In this document: piece after piece, positions 1 to 6,260 of the stretch
Layout: every line of letters begins with the position of its first letter
Position numbering within the stretch: the stretch's first letter is position 1
Source: Candidatus Sulfotelmatobacter sp.
Lineage (GTDB): Bacteria > Acidobacteriota > Terriglobia > Terriglobales > Acidobacteriaceae
Reading direction: 5' to 3'
NCBI GenBank assembly: GCA_030037515.1
Contig: JASHRE010000126.1
Span: 1-7,633, forward strand
DNA: 7,633 bases
Program-made: the position numbers and the translations under genes
Notes under the pieces: model-generated
Told to the model about the DNA's origin: nothing
The model's database searches: none
The model's input: the letters and a program-made list of their open reading frames with translations, nothing else

Positions 1-720
1 CAGCCACCAGCGGCGAGCAACTCAGGCATCTCCGCTCCTGCCACCACAGCAGGGGTGGTTCCTACCAGAGAGGCAACCCAGCCAGCAGCAGCCGAAGCTT
101 CCCTGGTAAATGAGATCGCTCCCGCACCGGATTCTCTTTTCGTCAACAGCTGGGAGCAGCACGTGTTGCTGCAACCGCGAAAATTCGGGCTCAAGAACCT
201 GGCGATGGTTGTAGTGTTAGTGGTGGCCGCTGTGGTGGTTGGCGGAGTTGGGTATCTGAAGTATCAGGCGTTTCGGCGCGCTCAGATCGAGAACGCGGTA
301 AACGAAAAATTGAACGCTGCGCCTTCGGCTAGCCTGCGCAATGCGGGCATTCACGTCTCCGTCTCCGAGAAACGTGAAGTTACACTCGACGGTGAGGTCG
401 CCAGCCAGGACGATTTCAGCGCGGCTGAGTCGTTAGTTTCGTTGGTTCCGGGCGTAGTTCAAGTGAAAAATCGACTCCGCGTGGTCGCACCCGTGCAGAG
501 CGGGCAAACTACAGGGCAGGGCGGAAACCCGCCAGACTCAGCCGACTCTTTGATTCAGAACGGAGTCGAATCCATGGATGCGGGCGATTATTCTTCTGCG
601 ATTGACAGCTTCACCCAAGCGGCAGCTGCAAATCCGGGCAACAAGAAGGCGCAAGATTGGCTGGGCCGCGCCAAGAAGGCACAGAAAACCGAAGAAGAAC
701 TGCTTAAGAACCGGCATTGA
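1..720 (+). CDS. C-terminal part of a membrane protein with BON and TPR-like domains (5' end outside window)
   Basis: Frame 1 is open from the first base to the TGA at 718-720, so the gene begins before the window. The GTG at 55 is just an in-frame valine, and 239 residues are visible. Residues 1-45 form a Pro/Ala/Ser/Thr-rich linker. Residues about 66-85 (NLAMVVVLVVAAVVVGGVGY) are one transmembrane helix. Residues about 96-164 look like a BON domain: an alternating 'GIHVSVSEKREVTLDGEV' strand pair, then a helix and 'VPGVVQVKNRLRV'. BON domains bind membranes or mediate envelope contacts. After a Gly/Gln spacer, residues 181-224 read as one TPR-like helical hairpin ('GDYSSAIDSFTQAAAANPGN') with a Lys-rich tail. 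Proline-rich linker plus single helix plus C-terminal module would fit a receptor-type Ser/Thr kinase, but no kinase domain is in view, so this is only a possibility. It converges on the next gene, 84 bp away. Confidence 0.8.
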   Translation, partial: QPPAASNSGISAPATTAGVVPTREATQPAAAEASLVNEIAPAPDSLFVNSWEQHVLLQPRKFGLKNLAMVVVLVVAAVVVGGVGYLKYQAFRRAQIENAVNEKLNAAPSASLRNAGIHVSVSEKREVTLDGEVASQDDFSAAESLVSLVPGVVQVKNRLRVVAPVQSGQTTGQGGNPPDSADSLIQNGVESMDAGDYSSAIDSFTQAAAANPGNKKAQDWLGRAKKAQKTEEELLKNRH

Positions 721-804
721 TGCCCGGATTAAGGACGCGGCCCCCCTGGAATGACAAGCAAACTTTGACCATTCCGTACACGGCTTATTTGCCGATCAAC
801 CCCT

Positions 805-2448
805 TCACGATCCCTGACTGAAAGCTTCCTTGGCAACTTGCGCTTCAACCTGGTCGGCTTGAGCCTGCTGGTCATCCACTGCTTTTGCAGCGCTCTGGTC
901 GGCGGCCGGAGCCGGAACGTCCGACGCACTAGTGGAAGTATCGGGAGACTTGGGTAAACCGCCCGTACCCTGCTTCGCCGCCAGTTCTTTCATTCCGCTA
1001 TCGAGCTGTTCCTGGAAATGATTTTGCATTTCCTGCAAATCGTTGACGCTCACGGCGATCTGACTGCCCGCGGCACAATCTTTGTTTTTACTCGCCTGAA
1101 TACTCGCGTTCACGTTTCCGTCAGAATCCGGCGAATCTGTGAGACGTGTAAGCACGTCGCCGGAACTAAGCTGGCATTCCTGGCCGTTGGCGTTGACCGT
1201 CAAATCGGAATCGACAACAAAGGTTCGCCGCGCCGGATCCAGCGCAGGCGGTACCTCTTCCTGGTTCGACGCCGTCTGCGCGCCACCCGAGGCTGGCTGT
1301 TGCGCTCCCGACGATGCTTGCTGCTGCGACTGCGTCTGCTGAGCGGCCAATTGCGCTTTCACTTCCTCCGCGATGGCTTCTTTGACCTCCGGAGTGAGCG
1401 TCACCTGCCCCCCTGAGTTCTGAGCCGAGGCTTGCGCGTCGCCTGGCTGTTGATCGGGTGGCGCACCACCTCCTCCGGCATTGGCATTGGCTGCTGCAGC
1501 AGCATTCGCGGCGGCGGCCTGCTGCGCCGCGTACGCCGCTTGCAACTGAGCCCCGATCAAGTAGTCGGTAAGCCAGAATGCAGCAGAGGGATAGACCGGG
1601 TAGGGAGCGAAATAGTAGCCGTAGTAGCCATACCACGGCGCCGGGCCCCAGCCCCATCCCCAGGCCACCGGAGCGGGCCACGGATTATAGGCCCAACCGT
1701 AAAAAGCCGGATGATACCAATAGGGGTGGTAATAGCCGTAGTATGCGTGCCCGTGCCAGTAATATCCGCGGTAGACACCTACGTGATACGCGCCGTGGTA
1801 GTAATACGTGCGCGAATAGTAGGTGTGACCGCCGCGGACCACATACGTACGTTGCACGTATCCGGCGCCTCTGCCGGTGCTCACGACTCGCGCTCCGTTA
1901 TGCATACTCTCAATGTGGCGGCTGCCGTTCAGACCGCGGTTGATCTGCATGCCATTGCGATTGATCGACCGGATCTGACCGTTCGGACGGATGCTTGCCG
2001 ACCCTCCTCCGCGCAGCGAAACCTGCCTTCCCGGCATAGTGTGTGTATTGGGTCGATTGATAGACGCCGTCTTCGCGCCCGCGCCGCCGGTTTTTCCCAT
2101 CGGCGTGTTTCTGCCGGACGCAGTTCGATTCGCGCCGCCTGTTCCTGTGCTTCGGGTACCGGTATGAGCCGCATTTCCCGTGCTCGTTCTGGTTCCCGTG
2201 GTGTGCGACGCTCCACTGGTGCCCGGGCGGGTAGCGGTATTCGGGCGCGTGGAGGTAGAAGGCCGGCTCGCATTCGAGGGATGACTCGTCGAAGGATGGG
2301 AAGTCGAGGCGTGCGAGGGAGCAGTTGGTTTCGGCGGGGAAGGAGTGTTCTTTTTCTGACCGGCCGCAACTCCGACCGTCAAGATCAAGGTCGCGGAAAG
2401 TACGAGGAAAAAGCGAATGCCTGCTGCGGTATTTCGGATGGTGCTCAT
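805..2448 (-). CDS. Secreted low-complexity protein with a Tyr/Trp/His-rich block
   Basis: 547 residues. The ATG at 2448 is chosen over the further upstream in-frame start at 2481 because AGGAG lies 6 nt before it and it begins a clean signal peptide (Arg-containing n-region, 'FFLVLSATLILTVGVAAG', cleavage near residue 30). Residues about 33-199 are Ser/Thr/Pro/Asn/Gly/Arg-rich with loose 'STSHPS' and 'TRPNTATRPG' repeats. Residues about 198-295 are dense in Tyr, Trp, His and Gly ('HGHAYYGYYHPYWYHP', 'WGWGWGPAPWYGYYGYY'). An Ala/Gln/Asn-rich stretch follows. The C-terminal domain starts near 352 ('TPEVKEAIAEEVKAQLA'). It continues with a compact region holding the only two cysteines (C425, C458) and 'LQEMQNHFQEQLDSGM', and ends in an Ala/Gln/Asp-rich tail. 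The two cysteines could form a disulfide outside the cytoplasm. I remember related C-terminal domains in other bacterial hypothetical proteins, but no function. A structural, adhesive or metal-binding envelope protein is possible. Confidence 0.85.
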   Translation of the reverse strand: MSTIRNTAAGIRFFLVLSATLILTVGVAAGQKKNTPSPPKPTAPSHASTSHPSTSHPSNASRPSTSTRPNTATRPGTSGASHTTGTRTSTGNAAHTGTRSTGTGGANRTASGRNTPMGKTGGAGAKTASINRPNTHTMPGRQVSLRGGGSASIRPNGQIRSINRNGMQINRGLNGSRHIESMHNGARVVSTGRGAGYVQRTYVVRGGHTYYSRTYYYHGAYHVGVYRGYYWHGHAYYGYYHPYWYHPAFYGWAYNPWPAPVAWGWGWGPAPWYGYYGYYFAPYPVYPSAAFWLTDYLIGAQLQAAYAAQQAAAANAAAAANANAGGGGAPPDQQPGDAQASAQNSGGQVTLTPEVKEAIAEEVKAQLAAQQTQSQQQASSGAQQPASGGAQTASNQEEVPPALDPARRTFVVDSDLTVNANGQECQLSSGDVLTRLTDSPDSDGNVNASIQASKNKDCAAGSQIAVSVNDLQEMQNHFQEQLDSGMKELAAKQGTGGLPKSPDTSTSASDVPAPAADQSAAKAVDDQQAQADQVEAQVAKEAFSQGS

Positions 2449-2631
2449 CGCAAACTCCTGAGTATAGAACTGGGAACCCAAACACGAAATTCTGCGCGCC
2501 TTCGAACTCAGGCTGAGGAATTCAGCCAGGTCTGCAGCACTGTTCAGGCCGTTTCTTGCAGGCCCAGAAAACTGAAATCATTTACAGCAGACGGCCGATG
2601 TGAGCCTGATTGAGGGGGGAAAGGCGCAGCA

Positions 2632-2661
2632 ATTCTCATCCCAATGCTCCATTCAAGTCAA
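2632..2661 (-). promoter_or_regulatory. Weak candidate promoter for the Tyr-rich secreted protein gene
   Basis: Read on the minus strand, TTGACT (2661-2656, five of six bases of the -35 consensus) is followed after 18 nt by GAGAAT (2637-2632, four of six bases of the -10 consensus). A start near 2625 would give a leader of about 180 nt containing the hairpin at 2511-2527. The -10 match is modest and Acidobacteriota promoters are poorly defined, so this is only a candidate. Confidence 0.2.
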
Positions 2662-2731
2662 GAGGATTCCCGCCTCAGGTTAAATGAAGACCTGACGCCC
2701 GCTCTCGCTCGCGGTCTGATTTGCAGCGAGG

Positions 2732-2737
2732 TATAAT
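2732..2737 (+). promoter_or_regulatory. Candidate -10 element (TATAAT) for the pseudokinase-like gene
   Basis: A perfect TATAAT lies 28 bp before the ATG at 2766 and directly after the inverted repeat at 2704-2730. No good -35 hexamer sits 16-18 bp upstream; the region there is GC-rich and occupied by that repeat. If used, transcription would start near 2744, leaving a very short leader. The perfect match and position support it, and the missing -35 weakens it. An activator-dependent promoter is one way to reconcile the two. Confidence 0.4.
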
Positions 2738-2738
2738 C

Positions 2739-2756
2739 CTTCCCTCGAAAGGGAAG
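2739..2756 (+). promoter_or_regulatory. 7-bp hairpin overlapping the probable ribosome binding site
   Basis: CTTCCCT (2739-2745) and AGGGAAG (2750-2756) are perfect reverse complements around a CGAA loop. The right arm holds the only purine-rich Shine-Dalgarno-like stretch before the ATG at 2766 (GGGAAG, 9 nt upstream). In a transcript starting well upstream the hairpin would mask the ribosome binding site. In one starting near 2744 from the adjacent TATAAT the left arm would be mostly lost and the site free. It could equally be a DNA operator. Confidence 0.4.
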
Positions 2757-2765
2757 TTTCGGCGC

Positions 2766-4322
2766 ATGGAATTCGCGGAGAAGTACGAGCTTTTAGAGTC
2801 TCTGACGAGCGGAGCGGTCGAGAGCTTCGTCGCCAAAAACAAGGCGCGGGGAGATCGCGTCTTGGTGCACATTTTGCAGTGCGAGCCCCAGAAGCCGAAT
2901 CAACCGACCGTGCAATGGGTGCTCGATGGATTTCGCAAACTTGCTCCCGAACCGGCGGGGATTGTGCTTGAAACCGGGCGCTACAGTGGCACCGTCTACG
3001 CTTACCTTGTAACCACCATGCCGGACGATGCCGCTCTGCACGCCTGGGTGGATCGCTACAACGCGCAAAACGTCGAAACGCAGGACATCGAGCCTCCGCC
3101 CCCGGAGAATCCCGTCGCGAAGGCTCCGTTAAGCGAAACTTCTGCCCCTTCGCGCGGGGAGAAACCGGTGCAGGTCCCCGTTCAGCTCACCCAGATCTTT
3201 CGTGAGCTCGATTCGCACGCAAAGCCTGCGGCTCCGAGCGAACCTGCAACGCTAGGGGCACACGGCGAACCTGTACTGACAGACTTGCCACCGCGGACTG
3301 CGCCCAGTTTCGAGAAACGATTTCCCTCCGCCGTGCAGGCCGCCCCGCAATGGGATGAGCTTCGAAACCCGTCAGCTTTGGGGAAAGAAAAGCCCAATGC
3401 CGCCAGCCCAACACCAATTTCTGCCCCCGAATTTCCCGCGAAGACCTTGCCTTCCGAAGCCCCGCCTGCAGGCAGAAACGATTCGCCCAAACCTGGCGAA
3501 TTCACCAGTTTCTGGCGGGGACCCTTCCGCGTTGATGGACCGCCCGAACAACCAATCTCTCCGCCGCCACCAGAATCTGAAAAGAAGCCCAGCGAATTTA
3601 CTCTGATGTTCCGTCAGGGAGCAGCGCCGCCGGATTCTGTTTTTTCGCCAGCAACACCGGATCCAAACCCTTCGCGCTCGGGAATGACGGGCTGGGTTGC
3701 GCATGCGGAGATCATGGCGCAGCCGGCGAACCATGCTGCGCCGATCGTAATCCCGGCAGACAGCAGTCCCGGCCCGATTCTTCCCACTGCCACTAAGGAA
3801 TCGCCAATCTCGCAAGGTGCGGCAACACCGCCTCCTGTGCCGAGTATCGCGGCACCGATATTTCCTCTGCCGGTTCCCCCGAAATCCGACGCTTTGCCGG
3901 TTGTGACGCCTGCGATCAGCAGTTCCGTCGTCGGGACATCAGCATTTCGAACGCCGGTCATCGAACCGGTCGTTGCTTCGCCGCCAACTCCGGACGGTCC
4001 GAGCCCCTACACGCAAATCATTTCTGTAAAGCGAGCCGCGGACGTGGAGGCAGCCCAACAGCAGCCTGCCTCCAAGCTGCCTCCGTTTGCCGCGCCGTCG
4101 AAACCGGCGATCCCCGCGATAGTTGCGCCGCCTCTGCCGAAGGCTCCGCTGCCGCCGAAACTAGCACCTCCGGCCATAAAAGCTCCGAAAACGCCGAAGC
4201 TCGATGCGTCCAAGCTCGATGCGGCGAAACCGCCAGTTTCCTATTGGCCGCTCGTTGTCACTCTGACGGTACTGTTCTTTATCGCGGTTCTGCTTGTGCT
4301 TTATTTCGCGCTGAAACACTGA
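2766..4322 (+). CDS. Tail-anchored proline-rich protein with kinase N-lobe-like (pseudokinase) N-terminus
   Basis: 518 residues. The ATG at 2766 is preferred to an in-frame TTG at 2721 because the homology-like region begins there. Residues about 1-98 resemble the N-lobe of a Hanks-type Ser/Thr kinase: 'KYELLESLTSGAVESFVAKN' stands where the glycine-rich loop would be, 'RVLVHIL' where the VAIK strand would be (His35 in the Lys position), and 'YAYLVTT' at 78-84 like a hinge. No HRD or DFG motif follows, so catalysis is not expected. Residues about 100-490 are a Pro/Ala/Ser-rich, probably disordered linker. It contains a recurring motif: QLTQIFR (140-146), GEFTSFWR (244-251), SEFTLMFR (276-283) and, weaker, SPYTQII (413-419). 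Residues 492-516 are a single transmembrane helix ending in LKH, so most of the protein should be cytoplasmic. I remember similar acidobacterial proteins but no assigned function. It converges on tssK, 61 bp away. Confidence 0.8.
   Translation: MEFAEKYELLESLTSGAVESFVAKNKARGDRVLVHILQCEPQKPNQPTVQWVLDGFRKLAPEPAGIVLETGRYSGTVYAYLVTTMPDDAALHAWVDRYNAQNVETQDIEPPPPENPVAKAPLSETSAPSRGEKPVQVPVQLTQIFRELDSHAKPAAPSEPATLGAHGEPVLTDLPPRTAPSFEKRFPSAVQAAPQWDELRNPSALGKEKPNAASPTPISAPEFPAKTLPSEAPPAGRNDSPKPGEFTSFWRGPFRVDGPPEQPISPPPPESEKKPSEFTLMFRQGAAPPDSVFSPATPDPNPSRSGMTGWVAHAEIMAQPANHAAPIVIPADSSPGPILPTATKESPISQGAATPPPVPSIAAPIFPLPVPPKSDALPVVTPAISSSVVGTSAFRTPVIEPVVASPPTPDGPSPYTQIISVKRAADVEAAQQQPASKLPPFAAPSKPAIPAIVAPPLPKAPLPPKLAPPAIKAPKTPKLDASKLDAAKPPVSYWPLVVTLTVLFFIAVLLVLYFALKH
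3180..3620 (+). repeat. Repeated short linear motif (EFT..F-type) in the linker
   Basis: Three copies of a hydrophobic/Thr motif stand out from the Pro/Ala background: QLTQIFR (in 3180-3209), GEFTSFWR (in 3495-3527) and SEFTLMFR (in 3591-3620). A degenerate fourth, SPYTQII, lies at 4002-4031. The shared pattern is a polar residue, an aromatic or hydrophobic residue, Thr, two residues, then a bulky hydrophobic and usually Arg. Spacing is irregular, which suits docking or modification motifs in a disordered chain rather than a folded repeat. Confidence 0.45.
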
Positions 4323-4383
4323 AACACACACCTTCTGTGACTGCTGATCGCCGCGCCCCCAACCGCCGTCGCTGCAGGCCCTT

Positions 4384-5754
4384 TTAGCTTGAGCCGAGTT
4401 GGTTTGTTTGCGGAAGGAGAATCAGTAGCTCAAGCGTAGGATTCGGAAGCTGCTCGAGCGGAACGTAAGCCGCAAAGTTGCGAGCGCGGTTGACCGCCTC
4501 CCACGCGGGCCCGGATTGGTTCAGCGCGAAATATTGATACTTGAGTTTCACCGGGATCGCGCTGGGCGGATTGCTCAAATGGCGAAGCTGGATTCCGGGC
4601 AAGGCCTGCTTCACGAGATGTTCGATGTGCGTCGCCGAACACACCTTCACCAACTGCGGCACCTTCTGAATAACCGCCTCTTCGCTGGTCTCCGCACTCA
4701 CGGCCAAATACATGCGCGTGTTGGCGAGATACTTGTCATGGTCGATTGCTGTCGCATAAATCGAGTTCTGCACTTGCTTCAGCGGCAATGAAACCAGGTT
4801 AGTGGGAACGACCGTCTCCAGCAGCGTGCGCAGCTTTTCATCGAGTTCGGAAAAAATCGGCCCGAGCGAATCGTGCACGTAGAGCGGCAGATCGCGGGGG
4901 CGCAGCTTCTGCGAAAACGTCGTCAGCGAACCGGCAAGTCCGACCATGGCCGCGTACAACTCCTCCGGATGTCCCATCTTGCTCTCATAAAGATGAGAGA
5001 AAACCGGATAATTCGAATTGACGGTGTAAAGCAGCCAGAAATTCGCGATGTCGGAAGCCGTGAAATCCGCCAGGCTCTGATTCTTCTGACGGCGCCCTGC
5101 GGAAAGCTGCGCGCTGCGCGCTGCCAGCAATTCGAGCAGGCCGCGAAGCAAGCCTACCAGGTACTCGCTAGCTCCGATTTCGATCAGAGGAGGAATAAAA
5201 CGGGGATTCAGCTGGTATGTTCCCGCCGGCGTACGCTCCACGCTGGCAATGCGCAAGACAGAACAGCCTTCGCGATTCTCTGATTCGGCGAGCAGCCGCA
5301 TATTCTTTCGCGCGACTTGAATGAGCTTCTCACTGGTTCCGGTGTTTTCATCACGAAATTCAGAAACTTCCGCCAGATAGCGCGTTCCGCCATCTTTGCC
5401 CGACGAAACATTCAGTCCACGTTGGCGATAATCGGGCACTGTCAGATAAATTTCGAGATGTTTCGTGTTGGGTTCGAAGAATTCCTCGAGCGGTTTCGAG
5501 GGCGGAGGTGGATCGGCATCAGGAATATCGAACAACAAGCCGTCGGGAAAGATCCCGGCCGCTTGCGCGAGTGCAAACTGTCCTTCCGCCAGCAACTCTG
5601 CATTGATGGCCAATTCACGAAAGCCCCACGGACAGAATTTGAGCGCCTGCAAACGAAAATTCAACGTGTCTTCCAGAAAGCGGTCCTGCACCTGCAGATG
5701 CTGCGGCGTCAGGAACGTGCCTTTGGTCCACAGAACTGGTTTGAGCTGCTTCAT
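4384..5754 (-). CDS. tssK: Type VI secretion system baseplate subunit TssK
   Basis: 456 residues, close to the usual TssK length of about 440-450. TssK (VasE/ImpJ family) forms trimers in the cytoplasmic T6SS baseplate and connects it to the membrane complex. The N-terminus 'VLWTKGTFLTPQHLQVQDRF' is the family signature and fits the N-terminal beta domain that binds other baseplate subunits. The middle (about 200-330) is helical. The C-terminal domain, 'VCSATHIEHLVKQALPGIQL' then 'IPVKLKYQYFALNQSGPAW' then 'LELLILLP', is the part known to contact TssL/TssM. The ATG at 5754 places this signature at the extreme N-terminus; further upstream only a TTG at 5826 would add 24 unrelated residues. No clear Shine-Dalgarno precedes the ATG. 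The gene ends convergently against the pseudokinase-like gene, and no tssJ, tssL or tssM adjoins it, which is unusual because tssK is commonly next to tssL. The assignment rests on recalled family motifs. Confidence 0.95.
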   Translation of the reverse strand: MKQLKPVLWTKGTFLTPQHLQVQDRFLEDTLNFRLQALKFCPWGFRELAINAELLAEGQFALAQAAGIFPDGLLFDIPDADPPPPSKPLEEFFEPNTKHLEIYLTVPDYRQRGLNVSSGKDGGTRYLAEVSEFRDENTGTSEKLIQVARKNMRLLAESENREGCSVLRIASVERTPAGTYQLNPRFIPPLIEIGASEYLVGLLRGLLELLAARSAQLSAGRRQKNQSLADFTASDIANFWLLYTVNSNYPVFSHLYESKMGHPEELYAAMVGLAGSLTTFSQKLRPRDLPLYVHDSLGPIFSELDEKLRTLLETVVPTNLVSLPLKQVQNSIYATAIDHDKYLANTRMYLAVSAETSEEAVIQKVPQLVKVCSATHIEHLVKQALPGIQLRHLSNPPSAIPVKLKYQYFALNQSGPAWEAVNRARNFAAYVPLEQLPNPTLELLILLPQTNQLGSS

Positions 5755-5818
5755 AGAAAAAAGATGTCTGGCAGCGCCGGCCTGTTCCCCGCGGGCCACC
5801 GTCAACACGGTTGCCAAC

Positions 5819-5873
5819 AATAGCAATTCCTGGCGCAGGAAGCAAAGGGCTGGTGGCTTTGAAATAGCAATTC
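5819..5873. repeat. 11-bp direct repeat upstream of tssK
   Basis: AATAGCAATTC occurs exactly at 5819-5829 and again at 5863-5873. The starts are 44 bp apart, close to four turns of DNA. Relative to the tssK ATG they lie about 65 and 109 bp upstream. The right copy also forms one arm of the stem-loop at 5868-5895. Paired regulator binding sites are possible; chance is not excluded at this length. Confidence 0.4.
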
Positions 5874-5895
5874 GAAAGGATTCTTTTCAGAATTG
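5868..5895 (-). terminator. Stem-loop after the 119-residue gene, possible weak terminator
   Basis: On the minus strand, CAATTC-T-GAAA pairs with TTTC-GAATTG: ten base pairs with a single bulged T, around a 7-nt loop. It starts 5 nt after the TAG at 5903-5901. The stem is AT-rich and is followed by CTATTTC rather than a clean T-run, so it is a poor intrinsic terminator. It could act as an mRNA 3'-end stabiliser or as a processing site between this gene and tssK. Confidence 0.35.
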
Positions 5896-5900
5896 GAGGG

Positions 5901-6260
5901 CTACTTCTGATCTTTGCGGGTTGGATTCCACAAGCCTTCGACGAATCGCAGCCATTCCTGTGTCTGGGCGCGCCACAGCTTGGAGGCGTTGCGAGGGAAG
6001 ATTGCGAGCCCGAAATCACCCCGCGCACGGCGTAAGACGAGTTTGATTTCTTCCGCGATTTCTTCGGGAACGGCCGCGTTTCCTTGCAGACCTTCCAGCA
6101 ACTCGAACATGTCAGGCGCTGCCGCGATCAGGCTGGCATTGGCGTTGGCCTCTGTCTCGGACTCGATCGAAGCGATGGGTTGGCCACAGCGATCGACGAC
6201 ACGCGAGAATTTCTGTGGATCGACCCGCCACATCCCGGAGGTTACTTTACCTTTGAGCAT
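5901..6260 (-). CDS. Small protein with phage-type 'LIAAAPDM' motif
   Basis: 119 residues from the ATG at 6260 (a stop lies at 6293-6291, so no longer form exists) to TAG at 5903-5901. There is no signal peptide or membrane helix. Residues about 35-58 carry 'ETEANANASLIAAAPDMFEL', a pattern (A.ANA.LIAAAP..LE.L) that I know from many small phage and prophage proteins of unknown function. The N-terminal 30 residues ('WRVDPQKFSRVVDRCGQPIA') fit the short beta segment that often precedes this motif in such proteins. The C-terminal half is helical and charged, ending 'LWNPTRKDQK'. It lies 146 bp upstream of tssK on the same strand. No strong Shine-Dalgarno is seen, and a small GCGGG/CCCGC hairpin (6264-6268 and 6274-6278) sits just before the start. 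An internal ATG at residue 10 is an alternative start. Function unknown. Confidence 0.65.
   Translation of the reverse strand: MLKGKVTSGMWRVDPQKFSRVVDRCGQPIASIESETEANANASLIAAAPDMFELLEGLQGNAAVPEEIAEEIKLVLRRARGDFGLAIFPRNASKLWRAQTQEWLRFVEGLWNPTRKDQK

Larger units (their letters stand above)
2449..2765. promoter_or_regulatory. Divergent intergenic region with serial inverted repeats
   Basis: This 317-bp gap separates two divergently transcribed genes and must hold a promoter for each. No convincing small gene is seen. On the left, GGCTGA at 2511-2516 pairs with TCAGCC at 2522-2527, giving a small hairpin in the leader of the minus-strand gene. On the right, three perfect inverted repeats follow one another: TCAGGT/ACCTGA (2675-2680 and 2690-2695), CTCGCT/AGCGAG (2704-2709 and 2725-2730) and CTTCCCT/AGGGAAG (2739-2745 and 2750-2756). 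A TATAAT lies between the second and third. The repeats could be operators or RNA structures; the sequence alone cannot decide. Confidence 0.6.

Noticed and set aside
711..727. CCGGCA/TGCCCGG hairpin over the stop codon of the first gene, as a terminator
   Set aside because: The stem is 6 bp with a bulged C and no T-run follows. The 84-bp convergent gap shows no other terminator candidate.
1432..2613. Long plus-strand ORF (393 codons) antisense to the Tyr-rich secreted protein gene
   Set aside because: Its translation is Arg/Ser-rich without domains, as expected from the reverse frame of a low-complexity GC-rich gene. The minus-strand gene has a signal peptide and a good ribosome binding site.
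4323..4383. Search for a bidirectional terminator between the pseudokinase-like gene and tssK
   Set aside because: The 61-bp convergent gap contains no stem of useful length and no T-run on either strand.
5755..5826. Upstream TTG start extending TssK by 24 residues
   Set aside because: The extra residues are unrelated to TssK. The family signature starts right after the ATG at 5754, where TssK proteins normally begin.
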